64,000 nt of DNA, from NCBI GenBank assembly GCA_023664385.1, contig JAMPFU010000003.1, forward strand, positions 78,538-142,537, given 5' to 3'. Under the pieces are notes generated by a model. It was not told where the DNA came from. It saw only the letters and a program-made list of their open reading frames with translations, and did no database searches. This document shows, one piece after another, positions 8,606 through 17,367 of this stretch. The stretch comes from Clostridium sp. Its GTDB lineage: Bacteria > Bacillota > Clostridia > Lachnospirales > Lachnospiraceae. A program made the position numbers and the translations under genes. Numbering within the stretch: position 1 is the stretch's first letter; each line of letters begins with the position of its first letter.

Positions 8606-10108
8606 CTACTCCTCCTTTTTGTCACCGTTTTCGCCATGCTCCGTATCGTATGCATCGTCTGTTTCATGTACGTCATCCTCCGACTCATTTACAGTCTCGT
8701 ACACATCGTCCTCCGCCATATTTATCTCCTCAAGGGTATCCTTGTCCAAAGTCTCCTCGTCAGGAAATTCCTGTCTTTTTTTCACAAGCAGCTTTGCCTT
8801 AATGGTGGCAAAATAACCCTTTTTCCGTTTTTTCTTTTTCAGATGGTTCCTTCTTCCATAAAGCTTTGCCGCATATTTTGGTTCTCCCGTCTCCTCATCA
8901 AATCCGATAAGCCTGAAATAATCCTCAGTATCGGAGGACATATTTTTTGCACGAAGCCCGTCCCGAAGCTGTACTGCAAAGAACGCATAAATACATGCAA
9001 ATACGGGAACACCTAAAATCATGCCCGGCACACCAAACAAATCTCCTCCGACCAAGATTGCAACAAGCACCCAGATTCCCGATATACCTGTGGAATCCCC
9101 AAGAATAAGCGGTCCAAGTATGTTGCCGTCAAACTGCTGAAGAATGAGAATCCATACAATAAATATCACAAACATAATCGGGTCGTCCATAAGGGCAAGC
9201 AGCGCTCCCGGAACGGCACCGATAAAAGGTCCAAAGAACGGTATAATGTTTGTAACTCCAACAATAACGCTGATAAGCAATGCATATTCCATGTGCATCG
9301 TCTTCGTAAATACATAGCATATAATGCCGATGATAATGGAATCAAGTATTTTACCGTTTATAAAGCCGCCAAATACGGAATTGGCATAGGAAAGTCCGTC
9401 AAGTATTTTATTTCCATGCTTTTTGGAGAAAATACAGTAAATGATTTTCTTGCCCTGAGCAATCAGTACATCCTTGCTTGCAAGAAGATATACGGTTACA
9501 ATCAATCCGATAAAGAAATTCAGTACCGCCTTCACGCCTACCATCAAACCTGATGAAACCTGCACCATAATTGTATCGATATTCGGAATTACTTTCTCCT
9601 CAATGATTGTCATTACATTATTCTGCACATAGCTTATGACCTCCGACAGCTTTCCCTCAAGATATTCATTTTTTGCAAAGACCCGCTCAACCCACTCTTG
9701 CGCATTATTCAGATACCCTGTCATATTACGTGCAAGTGTTTCGACGCTGACTTTAATCTGTGGAATGACAAGCCATAAAAAGCCGGACAAAATGCCGATA
9801 AAAAATACAAGCGTCAGTATCAGTGCCGGCACCTTTGTCTTATGATACAGAACATTGTAGCTTTTCTTCTTCCAGATTTTTGTAAATAAAAAGGCAAGTC
9901 CACGCCTTATATATATCATAATCGGGTTAAGCATAAAGGCAATGATAAATCCTATAATAATAGGCGTCATTGCAGAAAAAATCTTGCCTATGGTTTCCGC
10001 TATTACCCGCCAGCCTTCAACCACATGTGCAAAAAGAATACAGATACATATAGATACCGTAAATACAACTCCTGCACGTATAATATTTTTATTCCATTTC
10101 TGTCCCAT
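8606..10108 (-). CDS. AI-2E family transporter (PerM/UPF0118)
   Basis: 500 residues. It has the family layout of about eight TM segments with a large loop after the third, including SAMTPIIIGFIIAFMLNPI near residue 45, and the conserved late region VTNIIPFFGPFIGAVPGALLAL. The end segment GDLFGVPGMILGVPVFACIYAFF is also typical. The C-terminal about 120 residues are a charged cytoplasmic tail: a KKKKRKK run, then a very acidic end rich in Asp/Glu (EDDVYETVNESEDDVHETDD). Members export small molecules or ions (AI-2 in TqsA, Na+/H+ in others); substrate cannot be told here. It is the first gene of the unit 8606-7701-7515. Confidence 0.9.
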   Translation of the reverse strand: MGQKWNKNIIRAGVVFTVSICICILFAHVVEGWRVIAETIGKIFSAMTPIIIGFIIAFMLNPIMIYIRRGLAFLFTKIWKKKSYNVLYHKTKVPALILTLVFFIGILSGFLWLVIPQIKVSVETLARNMTGYLNNAQEWVERVFAKNEYLEGKLSEVISYVQNNVMTIIEEKVIPNIDTIMVQVSSGLMVGVKAVLNFFIGLIVTVYLLASKDVLIAQGKKIIYCIFSKKHGNKILDGLSYANSVFGGFINGKILDSIIIGIICYVFTKTMHMEYALLISVIVGVTNIIPFFGPFIGAVPGALLALMDDPIMFVIFIVWILILQQFDGNILGPLILGDSTGISGIWVLVAILVGGDLFGVPGMILGVPVFACIYAFFAVQLRDGLRAKNMSSDTEDYFRLIGFDEETGEPKYAAKLYGRRNHLKKKKRKKGYFATIKAKLLVKKRQEFPDEETLDKDTLEEINMAEDDVYETVNESEDDVHETDDAYDTEHGENGDKKEE

Positions 10109-10218
10109 AAAGCATCTCCTAAATTTGTCTTATCACTACTTTTTCGATACCAACATTCGCTACAATTGATATACCTAAAAAATTATATCAGATTTTCCTT
10201 CCTATTTCTACCTATAAC

Positions 10219-10252
10219 TTAAAAAACCTGCATATTCTGTGCAGGTTTTTTA
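10219..10252 (-). terminator. Bidirectional intrinsic terminator after carD
   Basis: AAAAACCTGCA (10222-10232) and TGCAGGTTTTT (10240-10250) form an 11-bp stem with a 7-nt loop, flanked by A-run and T-run on the two sides. It lies ten bases after the carD stop and works in either direction. Confidence 0.88.
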
Positions 10253-10261
10253 GAAGCCTCT

Positions 10262-10762
10262 TTACTCCGATACGCTTTGTATAATTATGTTCCTGATTTC
10301 CTCCTTGTCACTTCCAGTTGCAAGCGCAAGCTCCGAATACAAATCCTCCTCAGCCATTTTCAAGTATCTTTCATCTGTTGCAGTTATTTTTTTGCCGTTT
10401 TCCTCACGCTCCCTTTTTCTTATAAGGAGCGTCTTTATAATCTGTATCCACTGTCTGCAATCTCCACTTTTCATGACACTCTTATAGCTGTCGTCACGCA
10501 TCCTTTCATTCGTGATACAAAGCGGTTCAATCGTTTTTGATTCGGCAATAATCTGTTTTGCCTCCTCGCAGCTGATTACCTTTCTGATCATAATCCTGTC
10601 ATTGTCTGCCGGGCAAAAAAGCCTACTGCCTCTTGCCTTTTCCGGAATTAATACATAGTATAATCTGTTCCCGTCTGCTCCCGAAATGTCAGGATGCGTA
10701 ATATCCGCCACCCTGCAAATTCCATTAATTCCGTAAACGATATAGTCTCCGATATCAAACAT
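10262..10762 (-). CDS. CarD family transcriptional regulator
   Basis: 166 residues from the chosen start. The N-terminal RID/Tudor-like domain (about 1-60) has the family opening MFDIGDYIVYGINGICRVADI and LYYVLIPEKARGSRLFCPADN. The C-terminal helical domain contains RQWIQIIKTLLIRKRER and AEEDLYSELALA, as in CdnL/CarD proteins, which bind RNA polymerase beta and promoter DNA. An earlier in-frame ATG at 10780 exists, but GGAGG five bases upstream of 10762 and the family N-terminus favour the later start. It is monocistronic between the terminator at 10219 and an inverted repeat at 10779-10807. Confidence 0.9.
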   Translation of the reverse strand: MFDIGDYIVYGINGICRVADITHPDISGADGNRLYYVLIPEKARGSRLFCPADNDRIMIRKVISCEEAKQIIAESKTIEPLCITNERMRDDSYKSVMKSGDCRQWIQIIKTLLIRKREREENGKKITATDERYLKMAEEDLYSELALATGSDKEEIRNIIIQSVSE

Positions 10763-10778
10763 TACATCCTCCATTTCC

Positions 10779-10807
10779 AAAACAATTTACCGTAGGTAAA
10801 CTGTTTT
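10779..10807. promoter_or_regulatory. Inverted repeat upstream of carD
   Basis: AAAACAATTTACC-GTA-GGTAAACTGTTTT, 13-bp arms with one mismatch. On the plus strand it is followed by more T. It sits directly before the carD ribosome-binding site, so it may be an operator, or an mRNA hairpin affecting carD translation. Confidence 0.55.
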
Positions 10808-11036
10808 TTTACTAACGAAAAAGCCGTTGCAACAAATATTTTAGCAAACTTAAAACTGAAAAGTAAATATTAAATTTGCCCCAAAAAAATTTTTGTCACT
10901 TTGCTCATTTTGACCCCTTGTTATTTTGTAATATTTTACAATGTGATAGTCCAATTATTCCCAACAAAAGGGGTACTTTAAACAAAACCTTTGAAGGATG
11001 ATTCCACTGTTTTTCTTGGTATCATGACAGAATGAC

Positions 11037-11118
11037 TGCACAAGGTGCATTTCAGGCGAAAATCCATGCCTACACGCTGGATTTCCCAACAATTTGCCCC
11101 ACAGGGATGTGGTTTTTT
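11037..11118 (+). ncRNA. Candidate small RNA end: hairpins plus intrinsic terminator
   Basis: Three short stems follow each other: TGCAC-aag-GTGCA (11037-11049), AAATCCA/TGGATTT (11060-11066 with 11078-11084), then CCACA-ggga-TGTGG with six T (11099-11118). The terminator faces the plus strand, but no plus-strand coding sequence precedes it. A weak promoter-like TTGACC with an AT-rich -10 lies near 10911-10940. This is the only content of the 390-base gap 10763-11152 besides the carD repeat. No RNA family is recognised. Confidence 0.4.
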
Positions 11119-11152
11119 CAATTTTATTTTCTGTCCCACCTGAAATTCCATT

Positions 11153-11539
11153 TTATTTCCTTTTTAAATGCAGCATTACGCTTCTTCTTGTTATAATTCC
11201 AATAAAAATATTTCTGTCATCTATAACCGAAAGAAAATTTCTGTCAATTATCTTGTCCATGATTTTATCCGTATCTGTACTGTTAAGCACAAAGTCATCT
11301 ACAGAAAGATGCACAATATCCCTGACAACCATGTTTTTCATCTCATCGCAGCCATGCTGTATGGCTACACGCAGGAAATCACCTTCACTTACAATGCCCT
11401 CCAGCCTTCCGACCTCATCCACAACAGGAACGGCAGTAAACCCACTGGCAAGCAGAAATTCAACTGCCCTATCCATTTTATCGTTTCCATTAAGATATGT
11501 AAGATCCTGTTTCGGAATAAGAATATTAAATATGTTCAT
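11153..11539 (-). CDS. Two-CBS-domain protein
   Basis: 128 residues forming one Bateman module. CBS1 covers roughly 1-58 (DKMDRAVEFLLASGFTAVPVVDEVGRLEGIVSEGDFLR) and CBS2 roughly 70-128 (VRDIVHLSVDDFVLNSTDTDKIMD...FLSVIDDRNIFIGIITRRSVM). Such stand-alone modules bind adenine nucleotides and often regulate partner enzymes. It lies 35 bp downstream of the DAHP synthase gene on the same strand and may be co-transcribed. The ATG has GGGGGT ten bases upstream. Partner and ligand are unknown. Confidence 0.9.
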   Translation of the reverse strand: MNIFNILIPKQDLTYLNGNDKMDRAVEFLLASGFTAVPVVDEVGRLEGIVSEGDFLRVAIQHGCDEMKNMVVRDIVHLSVDDFVLNSTDTDKIMDKIIDRNFLSVIDDRNIFIGIITRRSVMLHLKRK

Positions 11540-11574
11540 CTTATGTTACCCCCATTAATAACAGTTGTCGCAAG

Positions 11575-12603
11575 TTAAAGCTGCTCTGCCATAGAAAGAA
11601 GCAAAGCCTCCGATTTTTCCCAGCCAAGACATGGATCTGTAATTGATTTACCGTAACAGCCGCCTCCAATCGGCTGGTTGCCGTCCTCAATATAGCTTTC
11701 CACCATGACGCCCTTTACAAGCCTTCTCACGCTCTCAGAATGTCTCCTGCTGTGCAGTATTTCATTGACAATTCTTGGCTGCTCGTCCCATTTCTTGCCT
11801 GAATTATTATGGTTTGCGTCCACAATGCAGGCAGGATTTACAAGGTCAAATTTTGCATACATATCACTTAAAAGCTTTAAATCCTCATAGTGATAGTTTG
11901 CAAGGGAACGTCCGCTCTTACTGAGTGAACCTCTCAAAATACAATGTGCGAGAGGATTTCCGTCAGTCTTTGTCTCATAGCCCATAAATAAAAAGGTGTG
12001 CTTTGACTGTGCTGCCACACAGGAATTGAGCATGACATTGTAATCTCCGCTTGTAGGATTTTTCATTCCCACGGGAACGTCTATACCGCTTGCTGTCAGC
12101 CTGTGTGCCTGGTTTTCCACACTTCTTGCGCCGATTGCAACATAGGAAAGGACATCCTCAAGATAAGGCCAGTTATCCGTGTAAAGCATCTCATCTGCAG
12201 CCGTAAGCCCTGTCTCGTTGATTGCCTTTATGTGCATCTTTCTGATTGCCTTTACGCCCTCAATAAAATCCGGCTTATTTTCAGGATTTGGCTGATGCAG
12301 CATTCCCTTGTAGCCCGAGCCGTTTGTCCTAGGCTTATTTGTATAAATTCTAGGGATAATCATTATTTTATCCTTAACCTTTTCCTGCACCTTTGCAAGC
12401 CTTCCGAGGTAGTCCAAAACCGAATCCTCATAATCTGCCGAGCAGGGTCCTATGATAGCGATAAATTTATCTGATTCTCCCGTAAAAATTTTTTTAATTT
12501 CCTCATCTCTTGCAGCCTTTATATCTGCAAGTGATTGATCCATCGGGTGTGCCTGCCTGATTTCGTCAGGGGTAGGTACACTCTTTACCATGTGTAGTGC
12601 CAC
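11575..12603 (-). CDS. 3-deoxy-7-phosphoheptulonate synthase (class I DAHP synthase)
   Basis: 342 residues. It makes DAHP from phosphoenolpyruvate and erythrose 4-phosphate, the first step of the shikimate pathway. Family landmarks are IIGPCSADYEDS, the PRIYTNKPRTNGSGYKGMLHQP segment in two parts around residue 95-115, GARSVENQAHR, GMKNPTSGD and IVDANHNNSGK (metal and PEP ligands). It is of the AroF/AroG/AroH type, with only a short N-terminal extension of the kind that carries feedback control in E. coli. The longer frame starting at 12645 overlaps no better site; GTG at 12601-12603 has AAGGAGG seven bases upstream, so it is chosen. It follows yfbR by 28 bases. Confidence 0.95.
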   Translation of the reverse strand: MALHMVKSVPTPDEIRQAHPMDQSLADIKAARDEEIKKIFTGESDKFIAIIGPCSADYEDSVLDYLGRLAKVQEKVKDKIMIIPRIYTNKPRTNGSGYKGMLHQPNPENKPDFIEGVKAIRKMHIKAINETGLTAADEMLYTDNWPYLEDVLSYVAIGARSVENQAHRLTASGIDVPVGMKNPTSGDYNVMLNSCVAAQSKHTFLFMGYETKTDGNPLAHCILRGSLSKSGRSLANYHYEDLKLLSDMYAKFDLVNPACIVDANHNNSGKKWDEQPRIVNEILHSRRHSESVRRLVKGVMVESYIEDGNQPIGGGCYGKSITDPCLGWEKSEALLLSMAEQL

Positions 12604-12631
12604 TTTTTTACCTCCTTGTTTTGCGTCCTCC

Positions 12632-13219
12632 TCAGGACAGCTCATCTAATGTCTTTGAAAATGCCTCTAAGCATTCACACACAAACGCCTCTACCTCCGG
12701 AAGCTCCTTTGCAAGCCTTTTTACGCTTGCCTCCGTTGATTTTTTTGCAACAACAAATTCCTTATTTCCGGTTTTTTCTTCCTCTATGCACTTAATGAGT
12801 GCCGATATTTTGTCGGCAGCCTTAACAAGCCTCCACTCGTAAGCTTTTTCCTCCGGCTTTACAAAATACTTTTCATACTCGCTCCGTATATCCTCCGGAA
12901 GCTGCGAGAGAAGCTTTTTATTCGCCTCATCCTCAATGGATTTGAATGCCTCATTAATGCTTCTGTTATAATATTTTACCGGTGTCGGCATGTCGCCTGT
13001 TATAATCTCGGAAGCGTCATGGTAAATGCCGACAATAGCCGCATAATCGGCATCAAGCTTTTTTTTATATCTGACGTTTCCTATAATGCACAGGGCATGG
13101 GCAATCATACTTACCTCAAGAGAGTGTTCTGACAGATTTTCTGATATGGTGTTTCGCATAAGCGCCCATCGTTCAATATATTTCATTCTTGCAACAGTAG
13201 CATAAAAATTATAGTTCAT
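12632..13219 (-). CDS. yfbR: 5'-deoxynucleotidase, YfbR-like HD hydrolase
   Basis: 195 residues, the E. coli YfbR length. It dephosphorylates deoxynucleoside 5'-monophosphates. The HD-type metal site is visible: NLSEHSLEVSMIAHAL (His), YHDASEIITGDMPTPVKY (HD pair plus substrate loop) and VKAADKISALIKCIEE (last Asp). RWALMRN near residue 18 is the conserved nucleotide-contact stretch. The ATG overlaps the ftsH end by 11 bases, so it is translationally coupled to ftsH, an unusual partner. Confidence 0.95.
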   Translation of the reverse strand: MNYNFYATVARMKYIERWALMRNTISENLSEHSLEVSMIAHALCIIGNVRYKKKLDADYAAIVGIYHDASEIITGDMPTPVKYYNRSINEAFKSIEDEANKKLLSQLPEDIRSEYEKYFVKPEEKAYEWRLVKAADKISALIKCIEEEKTGNKEFVVAKKSTEASVKRLAKELPEVEAFVCECLEAFSKTLDELS

Positions 13220-15143
13220 AATTTACCCCTGCCTTAGCGTTATCTGCCGCATTTTTTAGCTTGACGTTCTGATGCGTTTCATAAAGCTTCATAAACTCGT
13301 CGCCTGTAAGATTTTCCTTTTCATAGAGCACCGTTGCAATAGCGTCAAGGGTCGTCATGTTTTTCTTGAGAAGCTTGATTGCCTTCTCATAGGAAGCCTT
13401 TATCATATTTTTAACTTCCGTATCAACCTTCGTTTCCGTCTCCGATGAGCAGTTTAAAACACGCCTGTTGTCAAGATACTGCCCTGTTACACTTTCAAGC
13501 TGCACCATTCCAAACTTGTCCGACATACCGTACATGGTTATCATTGTTCTCGCAATGCTGGTTGCCTTTTCTATGTCGTTTGCCGCACCGCTTGTAACCG
13601 AATCAAACTTCAGCTCCTCCGCCGCACGTCCTGCAAGACAGATAACAATTTCCTCCTCAAGCTCCTTCTTGCTTTCAAGCTGTTTTTCTTCCTCAGGAAC
13701 CTGCCATACATATCCCAATGCTCCGCCTGTTCTCGGCACAATGGTTATTCTCTGTATCGGCAGTGTATTTTTCTGAAGCGCCGACACAAGGGCATGTCCA
13801 ACCTCGTGATAAGCAACGATTTCCTTTTCCTTCGGACTTAAAAGCTTTTCCTTCTTTTCCTTTCCTGCGAATACAACCTCAACGGAGCCAAGCAGGTCAG
13901 CCTGTGAAACAAAGTCACGTCTGTTTCTTACTGCAAGCAGCGCCGCCTCATTTATAATGTTGGCAAGGTCAGCACCGACCGCACCGGCAGTCGCAAGGGC
14001 AAGCTCCTTGAAATTCACGGTCTGATCCATCTTTACATCCTTGGAATGAACCTTTAACGTATCAATTCGTCCCTGAAGGTCAGGCTTAGACACTATGACT
14101 CTCCTGTCAAAACGTCCCGGACGAAGCAGCGCCTTATCAAGCACCTCAGGTCTGTTTGTAGCTGCAAGCACAACGATACCCTTTGAGGTATCAAAGCCGT
14201 CCATCTCTGAAAGAAGCTGATTTAATGTCTGCTCCCGCTCAGAATCGCCACCGGAATGTCTTGTATCTCTGCTTCTTCCAATGGCATCAATCTCATCGAT
14301 AAATATAATACATGGCGCCATGGCATTTGCACGCTTAAATAAATCCCTTACACGGGAGGCTCCCACACCTACATAAAGCTCAACAAAATCCGAGCCTGAC
14401 AGTGAGAAAAACGGAACCTTTGCCTCTCCTGCAACCGCCTTTGCAAGAAGCGTCTTTCCTGTTCCCGGAGGTCCTACAAGCAGGGCACCTCTCGGAAGCT
14501 TTGCTCCAATCTGAAGGTATTTCTCAGGCTTTTCAAGGAAATCAACCATCTCAGAAAGGGATTCCTTTGCCTCCTCCTGACCTGCCACGTCCTTAAAGGT
14601 AACACCTGTTTCTGTCTGAACGTACATTTTAGCATTGGATTTTCCGACGCCCATAACACCGCCGCTCTTTGTAGCGCTTTTCATAATAAGCATCATGAGA
14701 AGATAAAATGCAACAATCATAATGCCGTAGGAAAGAATTGTCTGTACAATAACACTTCCACCCTCGTCTATCTCCTCAAAGGTTACCCCTGCTTTCGCAA
14801 GCCTCTCAATCAGGTTGAAATCATCAGTTCTGACAACGCTGTAGGAAACCTCATAAACTGCATTTTCATCTTGTACGGCTGGCTCAAAGGTTATCTCATT
14901 TGAATATATTTTTACGTTTTGGACATTGCCATCATCAAGCATTGTAAGAAACTCATCATAGGTTATCTGTTCCTTGCCTGAATCCTTAAATTTGCTGTAG
15001 GTCTGCCAAAAGGCAAGCGTCATCAAAACAGACAATATAAGAATGATAATTGTAGCAGAAGGTTTTTTCTTATTATTGTTGTTGCCGCCTCCCTGATTGT
15101 TATTTGAATTGCCATTATCGTTATTGCTTTGATTATTTTCCAT
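13209..15143 (-). CDS. ftsH: ATP-dependent zinc metalloprotease FtsH
   Basis: 644 residues. A very Asn/Gly-rich head (about 1-25) precedes TM1, an extracytoplasmic domain of about 80 residues, and TM2 ([19 protein letters not shown]). The AAA core has Walker A GPPGTGKT, Walker [12 protein letters not shown], the second region of homology ([18 protein letters not shown]) and the zinc motif HEVGH ([12 protein letters not shown]). It degrades misfolded and short-lived membrane and cytosolic proteins at the inner face of the membrane. An in-frame TTG at 15170 is less likely than ATG 15143. It heads ftsH-yfbR-aroF. Confidence 0.97.
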   Translation of the reverse strand: MENNQSNNDNGNSNNNQGGGNNNNKKKPSATIIILILSVLMTLAFWQTYSKFKDSGKEQITYDEFLTMLDDGNVQNVKIYSNEITFEPAVQDENAVYEVSYSVVRTDDFNLIERLAKAGVTFEEIDEGGSVIVQTILSYGIMIVAFYLLMMLIMKSATKSGGVMGVGKSNAKMYVQTETGVTFKDVAGQEEAKESLSEMVDFLEKPEKYLQIGAKLPRGALLVGPPGTGKTLLAKAVAGEAKVPFFSLSGSDFVELYVGVGASRVRDLFKRANAMAPCIIFIDEIDAIGRSRDTRHSGGDSEREQTLNQLLSEMDGFDTSKGIVVLAATNRPEVLDKALLRPGRFDRRVIVSKPDLQGRIDTLKVHSKDVKMDQTVNFKELALATAGAVGADLANIINEAALLAVRNRRDFVSQADLLGSVEVVFAGKEKKEKLLSPKEKEIVAYHEVGHALVSALQKNTLPIQRITIVPRTGGALGYVWQVPEEEKQLESKKELEEEIVICLAGRAAEELKFDSVTSGAANDIEKATSIARTMITMYGMSDKFGMVQLESVTGQYLDNRRVLNCSSETETKVDTEVKNMIKASYEKAIKLLKKNMTTLDAIATVLYEKENLTGDEFMKLYETHQNVKLKNAADNAKAGVNYEL

Positions 15144-15218
15144 ATTTTTCTCTTTTCTTTCAATTAGCAATGAGCTGCCTCAGAAATACACTGCAACAGC
15201 CCATCTAAATAATAAAAA

Positions 15219-16454
15219 TTATTTATATAACGGATATTTGTCAGTAATACTCTTTACCAACGACATAGCCTTATCGTTATCCTTGTCTATAACTGCTGCC
15301 TTTATGGCATCTGCTATGGTAATCATATCCTCCTCATTTGCACCACGGGTTGTAATTGCAGGTGTGCCAAGTCTGATTCCGCTTGTTACAAATGGTGATT
15401 TCGGGTCGTTTGGAACTGTATTTTTGTTACATGTAATGTGTACCGAATCAAGCAGCTTTTCAACCTCTTTTCCGGTAAGGTCAAGATTCTGTAAATCAAC
15501 GAGCATCAGATGATTATCCGTACCGCCCGATACGATTTTAAAGCCTCTCTCCGTAAGTGCCTGTGCAAGCCTTGCCGCATTTTTGACAACCTGCTGCTGA
15601 TACTGCTTATACTCATCGGTAAGGGCTTCCTTCAAGCAAACTGCCTTTGCAGCTATGACATGCATAAGAGGTCCGCCCTGAATGCCAGGAAATACAGCCT
15701 TATTAAAGTTGTACTTCTCATTTACCTCATTGCTTGAAAGAATCATGCCGCCACGTGGTCCCCTTAAAGTCTTGTGGGTCGTCGTTGTTGTAACATGTGC
15801 GTAAGGGATTGGGCTTTCATGTACGCCTGCCGCAACAAGTCCTGCAATATGCGCCATATCTACCATGAGAACTGCTCCCACGCTGTCAGCGATTTCCCTG
15901 AAACGCTTAAAATCGATTGCCCTTGCATATGCGGAAGCGCCTGCCACGATAAGCTTCGGCTTACACTCCTTTGCAATTTCAAGAACCTTATCGTAATCTA
16001 TAAATCCATCATCATTTACACCGTAAGGCACAACATTGAAATATTTTCCTGACAAATTAACCGGTGAACCGTGTGTTAAATGTCCGCCGTGTGCAAGATT
16101 CATTCCCATAAATGTATCGCCCGGCTCCATGATTGCAAAAAATGCCGCCATATTTGCCTGCGCGCCTGAATGTGGCTGCACATTTACATACTCACATCCA
16201 AAAAGCTGCTTCGCTCTTTCTCTCGCCAAATCCTCCACAACGTCAACATGCTCGCATCCGCCATAATACCGCTTTCCCGGATAGCCTTCCGCATATTTAT
16301 TTGTAAGAGGGCTTCCCATTGCCGCCATAACAGCCTTCGAGACAATATTTTCGGATGCAATCAGCTCAATGTTATCATTCTGTCTGTTAATCTCGTCAGT
16401 CATTGCTTTGGCAACCTCATGGTCAAAGCCTTGTATCTCATCAAAATCGTACAT
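15219..16454 (-). CDS. glyA: Serine hydroxymethyltransferase
   Basis: 411 residues, a full-length GlyA converting serine and tetrahydrofolate to glycine and methylene-THF with PLP. Motifs: [13 protein letters not shown] near the start, [39 protein letters not shown], and the PLP lysine in [21 protein letters not shown] eight bases before ATG 16454 decides the start over the in-frame ATG at 16478. It stands alone with 46 bp to the upstream YihY gene; no glycine riboswitch or PurR-like site is seen. Confidence 0.97.
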   Translation of the reverse strand: MYDFDEIQGFDHEVAKAMTDEINRQNDNIELIASENIVSKAVMAAMGSPLTNKYAEGYPGKRYYGGCEHVDVVEDLARERAKQLFGCEYVNVQPHSGAQANMAAFFAIMEPGDTFMGMNLAHGGHLTHGSPVNLSGKYFNVVPYGVNDDGFIDYDKVLEIAKECKPKLIVAGASAYARAIDFKRFREIADSVGAVLMVDMAHIAGLVAAGVHESPIPYAHVTTTTTHKTLRGPRGGMILSSNEVNEKYNFNKAVFPGIQGGPLMHVIAAKAVCLKEALTDEYKQYQQQVVKNAARLAQALTERGFKIVSGGTDNHLMLVDLQNLDLTGKEVEKLLDSVHITCNKNTVPNDPKSPFVTSGIRLGTPAITTRGANEEDMITIADAIKAAVIDKDNDKAMSLVKSITDKYPLYK

Positions 16455-16500
16455 TTCATTTACCTCCATTGGACACATACTCTAAACATTCGCCATAATA

Positions 16501-17367
16501 TTATACCATAGCATTTTCATTATTGCTATCTGCATTTTCATCTTTTTCTTCTTTTTTAAAAAAAACCGGACGAAGGGAATTAAATTCTGCACCATACAAT
16601 ATAATCTGCATACCCACATACAGCCAAATCAAGATAACAACAATGGAGGTAAGGCTTCCGTACATGTAGGACGCCTTTGTTGCAAACCGCATATATATCG
16701 CAAAGCCTCTTGTCATAACCATCCATGCAAATGCCGCAAATACGGCGCCCATAACCTCATCCTTAAACCGCCCCTTACGGTTGGGGAGCTGATAATATAT
16801 CAGAAGAATAAACACAAAAAACACTGCAAAGGTAAGCACTCCCTTTATGCTTAATATAAGCGCCGTGGCGTTGGCAAGCTCAGGTTTTGCCGTAACAATC
16901 TTTTTCGCTATATCATTTCCAAAGGTATTTAAAATCATAAGCGCAATGCAGATAAGCATAAAAATAATTGTATAAAGTGCACTGATAAGCCTTGTAAGGA
17001 CAAAGCCCCTTGCACGCTCCACCCCATACACCTTGTTAAGTCCATAGGTTATCGCCTGTATTCCTTTGCCAGCCGACCATACGGTAAAAAGAGCCGTTAT
17101 GATTGTAAATGAACTGCCGCCTCCGTACATAATATCATCAACCATATATATGATATAGGAGTCAAACTCGTCTGGCATAATCTCAATCAGCTCAGATACT
17201 ATATTCTGTCTCGCAAAGGGAAGATGCATTGCAGCCATTATAATCATTATGATAAATGGAAAAAAGGACAGCAGGACAAAGAATGCCGTCTGTGCTGCAT
17301 AAGCAGGAAGACTGTCATCCGAACCCTTTTCCACGATACGCACTATATTTTTTATAAAAGTCTTCAC
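16501..17367 (-). CDS. YihY/BrkB family inner-membrane protein
   Basis: 288 residues with about six TM helices. The opening SDDSLPAYAAQTAFFVLLSF and ITALFTVWSAGKGIQAITYGLNKVY, and the late YMYGSLTSIVVILIWLYVGMQIILYGAEFN, are characteristic of the YihY family (once misnamed RNase BN). Function is unsettled; members are membrane proteins of transport type. It begins with GTG right after the stop of the SpoIID-like gene (TAAGTG, no spacer) with GGGGAAG upstream, so translation is coupled. Confidence 0.93.
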   Translation of the reverse strand: MKTFIKNIVRIVEKGSDDSLPAYAAQTAFFVLLSFFPFIIMIIMAAMHLPFARQNIVSELIEIMPDEFDSYIIYMVDDIMYGGGSSFTIITALFTVWSAGKGIQAITYGLNKVYGVERARGFVLTRLISALYTIIFMLICIALMILNTFGNDIAKKIVTAKPELANATALILSIKGVLTFAVFFVFILLIYYQLPNRKGRFKDEVMGAVFAAFAWMVMTRGFAIYMRFATKASYMYGSLTSIVVILIWLYVGMQIILYGAEFNSLRPVFFKKEEKDENADSNNENAMV

